Assembly (NCBI GenBank): GCA_021808485.1
Contig: JAKBBN010000022.1
Coordinates: forward strand, 1-42,184
DNA from: Planctomycetota bacterium
Lineage (GTDB): Bacteria > Planctomycetota > Phycisphaerae > WQYP01
Direction of reading: 5' to 3'
Length of the DNA: 42,184 bases
The position numbers and the translations under genes were made by a program. The notes under the pieces were generated by a model. The model was not told the DNA's origin, made no database searches, and worked only from the letters and a program-made list of their open reading frames with translations. Numbering within the stretch: the stretch's first letter is position 1; every line of letters starts with the position of its first letter. Below are positions 24,900-32,329 of this stretch, piece after piece.

Positions 24900-26465
24900 A
24901 TGACAAGCAGAAAAAGTTTGACTTTCAGACGTTCCCGCTTAAGCAGAACGGGTCTGCCGGCACTGACCGCGATGATTGCAACGGCTTTGGGCACGGCCGG
25001 ATTTGCCGCAGGTAATGCCGCGTCACCTGTGCGGATAACGGCAAAATGGAGCGATGTGACGGGGGTTTCGCACGCCACGCCGACGCTGCAGGTGGTGGTG
25101 AATCCATTACTGCGACCGGAATCGCCGGTTTCCCGCAGGGCACTCGCGGCGGTCAGGCGGCTGGGGGCCAATGATGTTCGATTTGTGCCGTGGCTCCCGT
25201 ACCCGCGTTTGGCGGTCGCGGAGCTAAAACCGCCGCTCAACGGCCAAACCAGCTGGAATTTCAAGTTGATTGATCCGATGGTGCGGGCCTTCATGCATGC
25301 CACGCGCGGACACGCGGTAATTATGAATTTCAGCACCATTCCGCAGTGGCTGTTTAAAACCCCCAAACCGGTTGCGTATCCGCACAACCCGGATCAAGTG
25401 GATTGGGGCTATGAACAGGGCACGCACCTGGGCAAAGGAGGATTGAAAGCGGTTGCCGATTATTATGCGCGACTGGTGAGTTGGTACACACGCGGCGGGT
25501 TCCGTGATGAGGCGGGAAAATGGCATCGCTCGGGTTACCACTACCAATTTGCGTGGTGGGAAGTTCTCAATGAGGTCGAATGGGAACACCATATGAGCGT
25601 GCAGGTGTATACGCGGTATTACGATGCAATTACCGCAGCAATTCACCGCGTGTCGCCGAAAACGCGTTTTGTGGGCATGGCGCTGGGGGAACCGGGGAAG
25701 GATGCGGGCTGGTTTAAATATTTTCTTAATCGGAAAAATCATGCGCCCGGAACACCCTTGAATATGATCTCCTATCACTTTTATGCCCAGCCGGGCACGG
25801 CGCCGCCGGCGTCATGGCCGGGTATATTTTTTCGGCAGGCCGGACAGTTCCTGGGCACGGTGCGCATGGCGGAGAAAATTTGCCGGAAGCTTTCACCGGG
25901 CACGAAAACGGATGTTGACGAGCTTGGATCCATTCTGCCGCATGATACCGATGCGCATTTATGGCGGCCGATTCCGCACGCATACTGGAATTTAAGCGGT
26001 GCCATGTACGCGTATTTGTATGCCAAACTGGCGGCTATCGGGATTAATGTGGTCGGCGAAAGCCAATTGATCGGTTATCCGAGCCAATTTCCGAGCGTGT
26101 CCATGGTGAACTGGCATACCGGTGTGCCCAACGCACGTTTTCGCGTGCTGGAACTGCTGGTCAGGAATTTTGGGCCGGGCGATAAGATGGCCGCCACGAA
26201 GGTGCGCGGGGGTGAAAAATCCGCGAAACGCACCGGCTCGGCCATATTTGCGCAGGCATTTATCACAGGCAATGGCGCACGAAAAATTCTGATTGTGAAC
26301 CGGGCCGATCAGGCGATTCCCATTACATTGCCCGGGGCGGGCAACGCCGAGTTGCAGTGGGTGGACCAGAAGACCGGATCGCGCCCGCCGGAGAAGCGGC
26401 GGCTCGCAGGCAATCAATTCGTGCTTAACGGTCTTGGCGTGGCGGTGGTCAAATTAATCAAGTAG
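24900..26465 (+). CDS. Secreted glycoside hydrolase, GH39-like (clan A)
   Basis: The start is the ATG at 24900, with GGAG seven bases upstream; the frame is open to 24741, but that part overlaps the divergent gene's control region. The product has 521 residues. A basic N-terminus and hydrophobic stretch (TAMIATALGTAGFAA, about residues 20-36) form a signal peptide. The TIM barrel shows NDVRFVPWLPYPRLAV, then WWEVLNEVEW, whose Glu225 after Asn is the clan A acid/base, and the probable nucleophile Glu341 in TDVDELGS. A small C-terminal beta domain ends the protein. GH39 members are mostly beta-xylosidases or alpha-iduronidases; the substrate here is open, and another clan A family is possible. 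With the GH2 enzyme it points to external polysaccharide use. Confidence 0.75.
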   Translation: MTSRKSLTFRRSRLSRTGLPALTAMIATALGTAGFAAGNAASPVRITAKWSDVTGVSHATPTLQVVVNPLLRPESPVSRRALAAVRRLGANDVRFVPWLPYPRLAVAELKPPLNGQTSWNFKLIDPMVRAFMHATRGHAVIMNFSTIPQWLFKTPKPVAYPHNPDQVDWGYEQGTHLGKGGLKAVADYYARLVSWYTRGGFRDEAGKWHRSGYHYQFAWWEVLNEVEWEHHMSVQVYTRYYDAITAAIHRVSPKTRFVGMALGEPGKDAGWFKYFLNRKNHAPGTPLNMISYHFYAQPGTAPPASWPGIFFRQAGQFLGTVRMAEKICRKLSPGTKTDVDELGSILPHDTDAHLWRPIPHAYWNLSGAMYAYLYAKLAAIGINVVGESQLIGYPSQFPSVSMVNWHTGVPNARFRVLELLVRNFGPGDKMAATKVRGGEKSAKRTGSAIFAQAFITGNGARKILIVNRADQAIPITLPGAGNAELQWVDQKTGSRPPEKRRLAGNQFVLNGLGVAVVKLIK

Positions 26466-26804
26466 CGGTGCGGCGGCTTGCAAAGAGAGTTTCATCGCCG
26501 CTGCCACCGCCGCCTTGTTAAATCGATCCGATACATCGTTCGCCGTCGAATGCGGTCGTTTGACGGCTCACGTTATTCTTCCTTTGCGGATGGTCTGTTT
26601 GCCGGCCTCAACGGCGGCACTTCCGCTCCGGTACACCAAAAAAAATGGCTGTGGCCTTACCTGTACTCCGGCGGAAGTTTACAATATAAATGCGCCACGG
26701 AGGCGATTGCGAGGGGCGGGCCGCATCTGAATGTTGGCGGCTGCGGTGTGAAGGCGGCAACTGTGCGCGGGCGGCAAGAACCGCTGCGGTAAAGGATTTC
26801 ACTG
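26466..26804 (+). promoter_or_regulatory. Intergenic region with possible lptF promoter
   Basis: This is a 339-base gap with no supportable gene. TACAAT (26680-26685) overlapping TATAAA (26685-26690) is a good -10 type element about 120 bases before the lptF start. The best -35 match (TTACCT at 26657-26662, spacer 17) is poor, so the promoter is tentative. The rest shows nothing recognisable. Confidence 0.3.
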
Positions 26805-28472
26805 GTGATCAAAACCCTGCATTGGTATATAAGCCGCGAACTTTTACGGGTATTTTTTCTTACCACCGGGGTATTGACGACGATTCTGGCGTTCGGCGGC
26901 ACGTTTCGTCCGCTGACCAAACAGGGTCTTGGCCTGCTGCAATTGCTGACGGTTCTCACGGATTTAATGCCGGCGATGCTGGCGTATTCAATTCCGCTGG
27001 CGGCGCTGTTTGCGGCGGTGATTGTTTACTGGCGGCTGGCGACGGACAACGAATTGACGGGGGCCAGGGCCAGCGGGACGAGTTTTGCTTTTCTTGCCGC
27101 GCCGGCGCTGGTGCTGGGGATTGTTGTGGGCGGGGTGGACCTGGCGATGGTGGGGTATGTGGTGCCGGCGTTTTTGCAGAAGACATCGCAATCATTGCAG
27201 ACGGATCTGGCGTCACTGCTGCTGCACAATGTGGGCCAGCGGCAGCCTTTTCAATTCGGCAACATGGTGGTCTACGCGGATCGTGCGTACCCCATTCCGG
27301 TACCCGCCGATGACAAGCCGCCGAAAGGGGTAACCCGGCAGATTATTCAATTGCAGGGACTTGCGGCGACACCGCTGACAAACGGCCGTCCGAATGCAAT
27401 TGTGCTGGCGCGTGCGGCTAACATCATCATTGACCATGTGGGACAGCAACTGCATGTGGCCGTGCAGCTTGACCGGGGCGTGGCGTATGATCCCAACAGT
27501 TTTCGGCAAATTCAGGGTACTATTCGTTACCTGCCGCCGGATGGCAAACCGTACGTCATTGGTTCCATGCTGGTGAATCGTCCAAAATTCCTTGATTTCG
27601 CGCGTCTTTCGGCGTTGCGGGCGAATCCACTGCTTTTTGCGCCAATCGCCGGTCTGCACGAGGAGTTGCAGAAAGCCATTGCACTGGACAGGGTCGGGGA
27701 GTGGTACAGAAAGCGATTCCATGCCGGACAGGCCGTGCGGTTCAAACGGCCGACAGGCAGCGACATTTCGGTGGTGTCGCCTGCGGCTGAATTGGATAAA
27801 AATAAGCACCTGTTGTTTGAAGCCCGGCCCGGCAGGCCGGTGCAGGTGGACATCTTGGCCGCGGGTCGCGTGCGGTTGATATATCAGACCCGCACCGCGG
27901 AGCTGGTGCTTTCGAACGACGGCGCCACCGCGAAGGAAGCGGGATTGCCGCAAAATTTGCTGTCCGGCGGGCCGAGTTGTTCGCTGCGTTTGCGCGGGCA
28001 TGTGCGACAGCGCAATGTGTTGATAAACCGCCGATTTCATGCGGCGCCGCCGGTGGTAGTGCTGTCGGATATAGAGATTCCGGGTGCGGCGACGGCGGAT
28101 TCGGCGGGAATGCCGCGGGATCTTTCGCCGCAGACGGAATCGCTGATGAAGGAAATTGCGGTGCGGTCGGATCATTTACGGCGACAGGTGGCGTCGGAAA
28201 TACAGAGCCGGGCGTCATTTGCCATGTCATGCGTGGTACTGGTGATTCTGGGTGCGGCGCTGGGGATCGCGCTGCAGGGCCGGAATCCGCTGGCGGTATT
28301 TGTGGTCGGATTTGTGCCCGCGATGATTCTTGTGCTGCTGATCAACACGGGACGGCAACTGGTTACGCGAACGGATGGCTCGCCGCTGCCGGGTCTGGTC
28401 CTGATTTGGGCGGGCAATGGTATTATTCTGCTGTTGAATATATGGGTATATCGATGGCTGCTGAAACGATAG
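26805..28472 (+). CDS. lptF: LptF/LptG family LPS export permease, enlarged
   Basis: The start is a GTG at 26805, preceded by AAAGGA; translation begins MIKTLHWYISRELLRVFFL. The product has 555 residues. Three N-terminal membrane helices (about 12-35, 50-72, 95-120), a long periplasmic domain (about 120-460) and three C-terminal helices (about 465-552) give the LptF/LptG topology. These permeases, with the ATPase LptB, extract LPS from the inner membrane and pass it to LptC/LptA. Family members are usually 350-400 residues, and here the periplasmic jelly-roll region is about 150 residues longer. The partner permease gene follows after 49 bases. Assignment as LptF and not LptG is by gene order only. 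Confidence 0.85.
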   Translation: MIKTLHWYISRELLRVFFLTTGVLTTILAFGGTFRPLTKQGLGLLQLLTVLTDLMPAMLAYSIPLAALFAAVIVYWRLATDNELTGARASGTSFAFLAAPALVLGIVVGGVDLAMVGYVVPAFLQKTSQSLQTDLASLLLHNVGQRQPFQFGNMVVYADRAYPIPVPADDKPPKGVTRQIIQLQGLAATPLTNGRPNAIVLARAANIIIDHVGQQLHVAVQLDRGVAYDPNSFRQIQGTIRYLPPDGKPYVIGSMLVNRPKFLDFARLSALRANPLLFAPIAGLHEELQKAIALDRVGEWYRKRFHAGQAVRFKRPTGSDISVVSPAAELDKNKHLLFEARPGRPVQVDILAAGRVRLIYQTRTAELVLSNDGATAKEAGLPQNLLSGGPSCSLRLRGHVRQRNVLINRRFHAAPPVVVLSDIEIPGAATADSAGMPRDLSPQTESLMKEIAVRSDHLRRQVASEIQSRASFAMSCVVLVILGAALGIALQGRNPLAVFVVGFVPAMILVLLINTGRQLVTRTDGSPLPGLVLIWAGNGIILLLNIWVYRWLLKR

Positions 28473-28521
28473 AAGCGCGGCGGCAACCTGTCGGCGGCGA
28501 AAAAAGGGGATTGGATACGGC

Positions 28522-29652
28522 ATGAAACGGATGGATCGCTACATCATCTGGAACTTTCTGGTGAATTACCTGCTGGCGCTGAGCGTTCTGGTGGGGATGT
28601 ATATTCTGCTGGATATTATTGTCAATTTCGACCTGTTTACACGGGGGGCGTCCTACATTCACAGCGGGCTGCTTTCCGCCGCCGCGGGGCTTTTGGGTGA
28701 AATAGTCAGTTTTTATATGTATCGCACGCTGGTCATATTTCAAATGATGTCCGGTGTGATTCCCCTGCTTGCCGCGGGATTTACCATGATCCGGATGACG
28801 CGGCATCGGGAATTGACGGCTCTGCTGGCCAGCGGCGTTTCGCTGTACCGCGTGGCCGCCCCGGTGGTATTGTGCGCCCTTGGATTCACATTGCTGGTAG
28901 TGCTGGATCAGGAGGTCCTGATGCCCGCCAATATCAATAAACTGCTGCGCAAGCATGGCCAGGTGGCGGCTACATTTGTGCAAAATGAGCCAATTTATTT
29001 TATACCCGAATCGGATCATTCCCTGGTATTGGCCACCAGTTATGACCCGCGGACCAAGACGCTGCGAAACATCCGGATCATCGAGCGCACCGCAGCCGGA
29101 ATTCCGACCGCCCGGATTCTGGCAAAAAAGGCGGTGTGGGATCCGGGCGCCGGCGAAGGGCCGATGCGGGGCGGCTGGCTGATGAGCGATGTGGTGCAGA
29201 TCAATGAGCGCAAGGCGGTGGATCCAAACCGGCGTCCGGAGCCGGTGAAGCAGATGATTTATTACACGCCGCTGAATCCGGAGCAATTGAAACTGATGTT
29301 TGAGAAAAAGGCGGTGGATTATCTTTCCACGGCGCAGATCAACCGCATGATCGTGGTTTCGCCGCCGGCAACGCGGGCAGCCCTGGAAAAGATCATGTAC
29401 ACGCGGATATCCCAACTGGTCATGAATATGGTGATGCTGTTGCTGGGGATTCCATTTCTGCTTACGCGGGAACCGGGGGCCCTGGTGAAAAACATGTTTT
29501 TGTGCAGCATGGTGTCCGGAGCCTGCTTTATCACGACATTTGTCATGTATCAACTGGCCGGATCGGGCCTTTCGCCCTTTGCGGGGGCGGCGGCGCCGGT
29601 GATACTTTTCGGGCCTCTGGCCGTGGTGATGCTGGATACTTTGCGAACTTGA
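28522..29652 (+). CDS. lptG: LptF/LptG family LPS export permease
   Basis: The product has 376 residues, the normal size for the family, from the ATG at 28522; a purine-rich AAAAAGGGGA precedes it at a longish spacing, and the ATG at 28531 is an alternative. The N-terminus MDRYIIWNFLVNYLLALSVL and the stretch LDIIVNFDLF are typical of LptG. Helices lie near 12-32, 63-85, 100-125 and, after a periplasmic domain (about 130-290), near 295-376. It is the second half of the heterodimeric LPS extraction channel at the inner membrane. It sits 49 bases after lptF, as in most Gram-negative bacteria. LptB, LptC and LptA are not in the window. Confidence 0.88.
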   Translation: MKRMDRYIIWNFLVNYLLALSVLVGMYILLDIIVNFDLFTRGASYIHSGLLSAAAGLLGEIVSFYMYRTLVIFQMMSGVIPLLAAGFTMIRMTRHRELTALLASGVSLYRVAAPVVLCALGFTLLVVLDQEVLMPANINKLLRKHGQVAATFVQNEPIYFIPESDHSLVLATSYDPRTKTLRNIRIIERTAAGIPTARILAKKAVWDPGAGEGPMRGGWLMSDVVQINERKAVDPNRRPEPVKQMIYYTPLNPEQLKLMFEKKAVDYLSTAQINRMIVVSPPATRAALEKIMYTRISQLVMNMVMLLLGIPFLLTREPGALVKNMFLCSMVSGACFITTFVMYQLAGSGLSPFAGAAAPVILFGPLAVVMLDTLRT

Positions 29653-29662
29653 TTCCGGATAT

Positions 29663-29692
29663 TTGACAATCCCTGCCATGGTTTGGTAAATT
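29663..29692 (+). promoter_or_regulatory. Sigma70-type promoter of the rplA-rplJ-rplL cluster
   Basis: A perfect -35 box TTGACA (29663-29668) is followed by an 18-base spacer and the -10 box TAAATT (29687-29692, four of six matches). It begins 11 bases after the lptG stop and would give a leader of about 315 bases before rplA. Confidence 0.6.
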
Positions 29693-29740
29693 AATGGTCC
29701 TTGAAAGCCGGACCACGGGCTATAACACGTGGGAGCTTTG

Positions 29741-29804
29741 GACACGTTGGAAAGGCGAAAGCCTGTCTGGACGTGTCGGGCGAATGAAACGCGGCATAAT
29801 GCCG
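29741..29804 (+). promoter_or_regulatory. Structured mRNA leader upstream of rplA
   Basis: The outer stem is GACACGT (29741-29747) with ACGTGTC (29771-29777). Inside it, AGGC-GAAA-GCCT (29753-29764) forms a four-bp stem with a GNRA tetraloop, separated by an asymmetric internal loop. A second small hairpin CGGCA-TAA-TGCCG follows at 29792-29804. The element lies about 40 bases after the predicted transcription start and 240 before rplA. Ribosomal protein L1 represses its own operon by binding an mRNA leader in several bacteria, so an autoregulatory site is possible, but I cannot match the known L1 consensus. The remaining leader (29805-30015) shows no gene or tRNA. Confidence 0.4.
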
Positions 29805-30015
29805 GGTTTATCAGGAAGGTGTGCCTGTCATTTTAAACGGGCTGCTTTTCACGGATACACCAGTTTTCATCCCGCCCGTTGCCTGCAACTCAAAGCTGAA
29901 TTTTTGAAATGAGCTCCGGTACACGGGTTTCGGCCGTTTAAGGCGTGAAACCTCCGGATGTTCAGGAATTGGGTCCCCGGCCGGGCAGGGGGCTGTAGAT
30001 GAAATGGAGTTGTTC

Positions 30016-30732
30016 ATGGCTGTTCGCGTTCGCGGCAAGCGTTATCAGGAATCGCTGAAGAATATGCCTGCCGGGCCGGTGACGGTGGAAAAGGCAATGC
30101 CGATCCTTAAGTCATTTAAAACGGCCAAGTTTGATGAAACCGTCAATCTGGTGATTCACCTGGGGATTGATGCGAAGCAGGCGGATCAGATGATTCGCGG
30201 TTCGGTAAGCTTGCCGCGCGGCATCGGCAAAACCAAGCGGGTGATTGCCTTCGTTCAGGGAAACAATGTTGAGCTGGCGAAAGCAGCCGGTGCGTTGGAA
30301 GCCGGAGCCGAAGACCTGATAAAGAAAGTAAGCGACGGCTGGATGGACTTTGATGTCGCCATTGCCACGCCGGACATGATGCCGAAAATTACCAAGCTCG
30401 GTAAGGTTCTGGGTCCGCAGGGAAAAATGCCCAGTCCGAAGGCGGGAACGGTGACCACGGAAGTGGCCGGCGCGGTGAAGGAATATGCCGCAGGCAAGGT
30501 TGAATTCCGCAATGATGCGGGCGGCAATATTCATGCGGCGGTCGGCAAGGTCAGCTTTTCCGAAAAGGACCTTGCGGACAATATCCATGCGTTTTTAAAC
30601 ACCATCCGGCGGCTTAAACCGCCGACGGCCAAAGGCAAATTTATCAAACGCGTGACATTGCACAGCACCATGAGCCCGGGGCTGGAAATTGATACCGCGC
30701 ATCTGGATGTGGAAGCGGTTGAGGCTGCCTGA
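30016..30732 (+). CDS. rplA: 50S ribosomal protein L1
   Basis: The start is the ATG at 30016, with GGAG about seven bases upstream; an ATG at 30004 is in frame but has no such site. The product has 238 residues (family about 230). Recognisable motifs are LPRGIGKTKRVIAF (about 67-80), the segment DFDVAIATPDMMPKI, and LGKVLGPQGKMPSPKAGTV (about 130-148), the L1 signature region. L1 binds 23S rRNA at the L1 stalk beside the E site and often represses its own mRNA. In most bacteria rplK directly precedes it; here the upstream gene is lptG, so rplK is located elsewhere. Confidence 0.97.
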   Translation: MAVRVRGKRYQESLKNMPAGPVTVEKAMPILKSFKTAKFDETVNLVIHLGIDAKQADQMIRGSVSLPRGIGKTKRVIAFVQGNNVELAKAAGALEAGAEDLIKKVSDGWMDFDVAIATPDMMPKITKLGKVLGPQGKMPSPKAGTVTTEVAGAVKEYAAGKVEFRNDAGGNIHAAVGKVSFSEKDLADNIHAFLNTIRRLKPPTAKGKFIKRVTLHSTMSPGLEIDTAHLDVEAVEAA

Positions 30733-30804
30733 CGCGGAACCTGCACGTGATATCACCCGTGACGGCGGCAGTGATCGCCGGAACTGGAAAATGAAAGGTG
30801 TAAC

Positions 30805-31347
30805 ATGAGTAAGCGTATTAAAAGTCTGATTGCCGGCGAGTTGGAGAAGAGGCTGACCGGCGCCGACAGCGTCGTGATTGTCGACTACATCGGCATCAGC
30901 GCCAACGACAACAACAAGCTGCGGTCCGGATTTCGGAAGAAGAACGTCCGCATGACGGTTGTTCCCAACGCAATGGGCGGCAAAGCGCTGGATTCCGTGG
31001 GGTTGAAGGGCGCAACAAAATTGCTGGTGGGTACCAACGCCCTGATTTACGGCGGCGATTCGATTGTGGACCTGGTGAAGGAGATCGTCGCCCAGGCCAA
31101 AGATGTGGCGAAACTGAAGATCAAGGGATCGGTTGTCGAAGGCCAGGTACTGGATAAAAAGGCGACGGAAGCCCTGGCTTCCATGCCCAACAAGAAAGAA
31201 CTGCAATCCATTATTGCGGGTCAGATTCTGGGCACCGGCCGCACGCTGGCCGGGCAGATTGTCGGCCCCGGTCGCAAACTTGCCGGTCAGGTTAAGGCCG
31301 TGATTGAAAAGGCGGAGAAGGCCGAAGCGGCGCCTGTGGCCGCCTGA
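30805..31347 (+). CDS. rplJ: 50S ribosomal protein L10
   Basis: The product has 180 residues from the ATG at 30805, with AAAGG about eight bases upstream. The N-terminus MSKRIKSLIAGELEKRL, the segment VVIVDYIGISANDNNKLR (about 25-42) and the 'VVPNAMGGKAL' and 'LLVGTNALIY' blocks match L10. The C-terminal helix (QLAGQVKAVIEKAEKA-like) is where L7/L12 dimers attach. L10 anchors the L7/L12 stalk to the large subunit and recruits translation factors. It is 72 bases downstream of rplA. It has short repeats of GQI-L/V-GTGR/GPGR-LAGQ near the end (about 138-162), somewhat unusual for the family. Confidence 0.93.
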   Translation: MSKRIKSLIAGELEKRLTGADSVVIVDYIGISANDNNKLRSGFRKKNVRMTVVPNAMGGKALDSVGLKGATKLLVGTNALIYGGDSIVDLVKEIVAQAKDVAKLKIKGSVVEGQVLDKKATEALASMPNKKELQSIIAGQILGTGRTLAGQIVGPGRKLAGQVKAVIEKAEKAEAAPVAA

Positions 31348-31352
31348 AGAAA

Positions 31353-31374
31353 ATCGGCTGAATGATCAGCCGAT
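31353..31374 (+). promoter_or_regulatory. Perfect 9-bp hairpin between rplJ and rplL
   Basis: ATCGGCTGA (31353-31361) pairs exactly with TCAGCCGAT (31366-31374) around the loop ATGA, starting six bases after the rplJ stop. No T-run follows, so it is not an intrinsic terminator. It may be an RNA processing or stability site that lets rplL mRNA accumulate separately. Confidence 0.5.
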
Positions 31375-31404
31375 ATGTGATGAGCTATTTACTCTTTCGT
31401 GTGT

Positions 31405-31432
31405 TTGTCAGCCTGCCCGGAGCAGTTAAAAC
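31405..31432 (+). promoter_or_regulatory. Possible internal promoter for rplL
   Basis: TTGTCA (31405-31410, five of six matches to the -35 consensus) and TAAAAC (31427-31432, four of six) are separated by 16 bases. The pair lies about 55 bases before the rplL start within the unusually long 139-base gap after rplJ. Confidence 0.35.
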
Positions 31433-31486
31433 AGGGCGCGTCGCCCCGGCTGGAAACAACGAGCAGATATGGAAAGGTTTTTTACC

Positions 31487-31888
31487 ATGGCAGAATTCGC
31501 TGCAGACATTATCGATCTTGGCGACAAAATTGTCGCGCTGTCCCTGCTTCAGGCGCGGCAGCTGAGCGATTACCTGAAGGAAAAGCACGGCATTGAAGCC
31601 GCCGCCGGTGGTGCGGTGATGGTAGCCGGCCCGGCTGGCGGCGGAGCTGCGGCTCCCGCGGCTGCCGCTGCCGAACAGACCACGTTTGATGTGGTTCTCA
31701 AGGCTCCCGGCGAAAAAACGATTCAGATCATCAAGATCGTTCGTGCGGTTACAAGTCTGGGCCTTAAGGAAGCCAAGGATATGGTTACCGCGGCTCCGAA
31801 GGTCATCAAGGCCGGTGTTGAAAAGGCCGAAGCCGAGAAGCTCAAGAAGGAGCTGGAAGCTGAAGGCGCAACTGTCGAACTTAAATAA
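31487..31888 (+). CDS. rplL: 50S ribosomal protein L7/L12
   Basis: The start is the ATG at 31487, preceded by AAAGG about nine bases upstream; an ATG at 31469 would add six residues and overlap that site. The product has 133 residues (family about 120-130). The N-terminal dimerisation helix region ([19 protein letters not shown], about 8-26), an Ala/Gly-rich hinge (about 41-60) and the conserved C-terminal domain ([20 protein letters not shown], then GLKEAKDMV and [17 protein letters not shown]) are all present. L7/L12 is the multi-copy stalk protein that recruits GTPase factors. In most bacteria rpoB follows; here a strong terminator and then dnaK follow. Confidence 0.97.
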   Translation: MAEFAADIIDLGDKIVALSLLQARQLSDYLKEKHGIEAAAGGAVMVAGPAGGGAAAPAAAAAEQTTFDVVLKAPGEKTIQIIKIVRAVTSLGLKEAKDMVTAAPKVIKAGVEKAEAEKLKKELEAEGATVELK

Positions 31889-31939
31889 GTTCGGTGGAAA
31901 GAAAAAGCCGATTGGCTTTGCTCATGCGGCATAAATCAG

Positions 31940-31972
31940 GCCGCGCCGGTACCCGCCGGCGCGGCTTTTTTT
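31940..31972 (+). terminator. Strong intrinsic terminator after rplL
   Basis: A perfect 10-bp GC-rich stem (31940-31949 with 31956-31965, loop TACCCG) is followed by seven T (31966-31972). It lies 52 bases after the rplL stop and should end the ribosomal protein transcript. Confidence 0.9.
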
Positions 31973-32329
31973 GCGCGCCAAAGCCGCCGCATGCCGTGTG
32001 GGGGATGCGGGGTGCAAACGGCGGGCATCCTATGCCGGGACGTTGATTTGCTACCGTGAAATTTGCCTGAAGCCGGTCAGTTCTGCCAAGGTGGCAGGGG
32101 GCGGCCAATTCGCGATTGGAATTTCTGCTGGTTCAAGATCAATCCAGGCCGGTATGCAGTATCATATGTTATTGTAAAATAATGTTTTACGGCGATTTTT
32201 AGCAACTTTCTTCCGGCGCGGCACGGCTATTGCATTAAGCCGCGCGGAACGAAGACTTCCTTCAAACAGCCGAGAATCCGGTTTTCGGATTTGAGGGATG
32301 CGAAGTTAATCGTGTAAAGGAATATCAGT
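31973..32329 (+). promoter_or_regulatory. dnaK upstream region with GC-rich inverted repeat
   Basis: This 357-base gap contains no gene. An AT-rich block TTATTGTAAAATAATG at about 32169-32184 includes a -10-like TAAAAT (32175-32180) without a clear -35. Downstream, TTCCGGCGCGGC (32211-32222) pairs with GCCGCGCGGAA (32239-32249) with one bulged base and a 16-base loop, about 80 bases before the dnaK start and probably transcribed. No CIRCE element (TTAGCACTC and its complement) is visible, so HrcA control is not supported. The hairpin could be an operator or a leader structure affecting dnaK. Confidence 0.4.

Noticed and set aside
26478..26792. Plus-strand open frame of about 100 codons before lptF
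   Set aside because: It begins with a non-ATG codon without a ribosome binding site and runs through the probable lptF promoter; the product is not recognisable.
28423..29745. Minus-strand open frame of about 440 codons opposite lptG
   Set aside because: Antisense to a clear LptG gene; the His/Gln/Arg-rich translation is typical of a shadow frame.
29653..30015. Possible tRNA or small RNA gene before rplA
   Set aside because: No cloverleaf, T-loop motif or CCA end was found; the pairing seen fits better as an mRNA leader.
31973..32329. CIRCE element for HrcA control of dnaK
   Set aside because: Neither TTAGCACTC nor GAGTGCTAA is present in the region.
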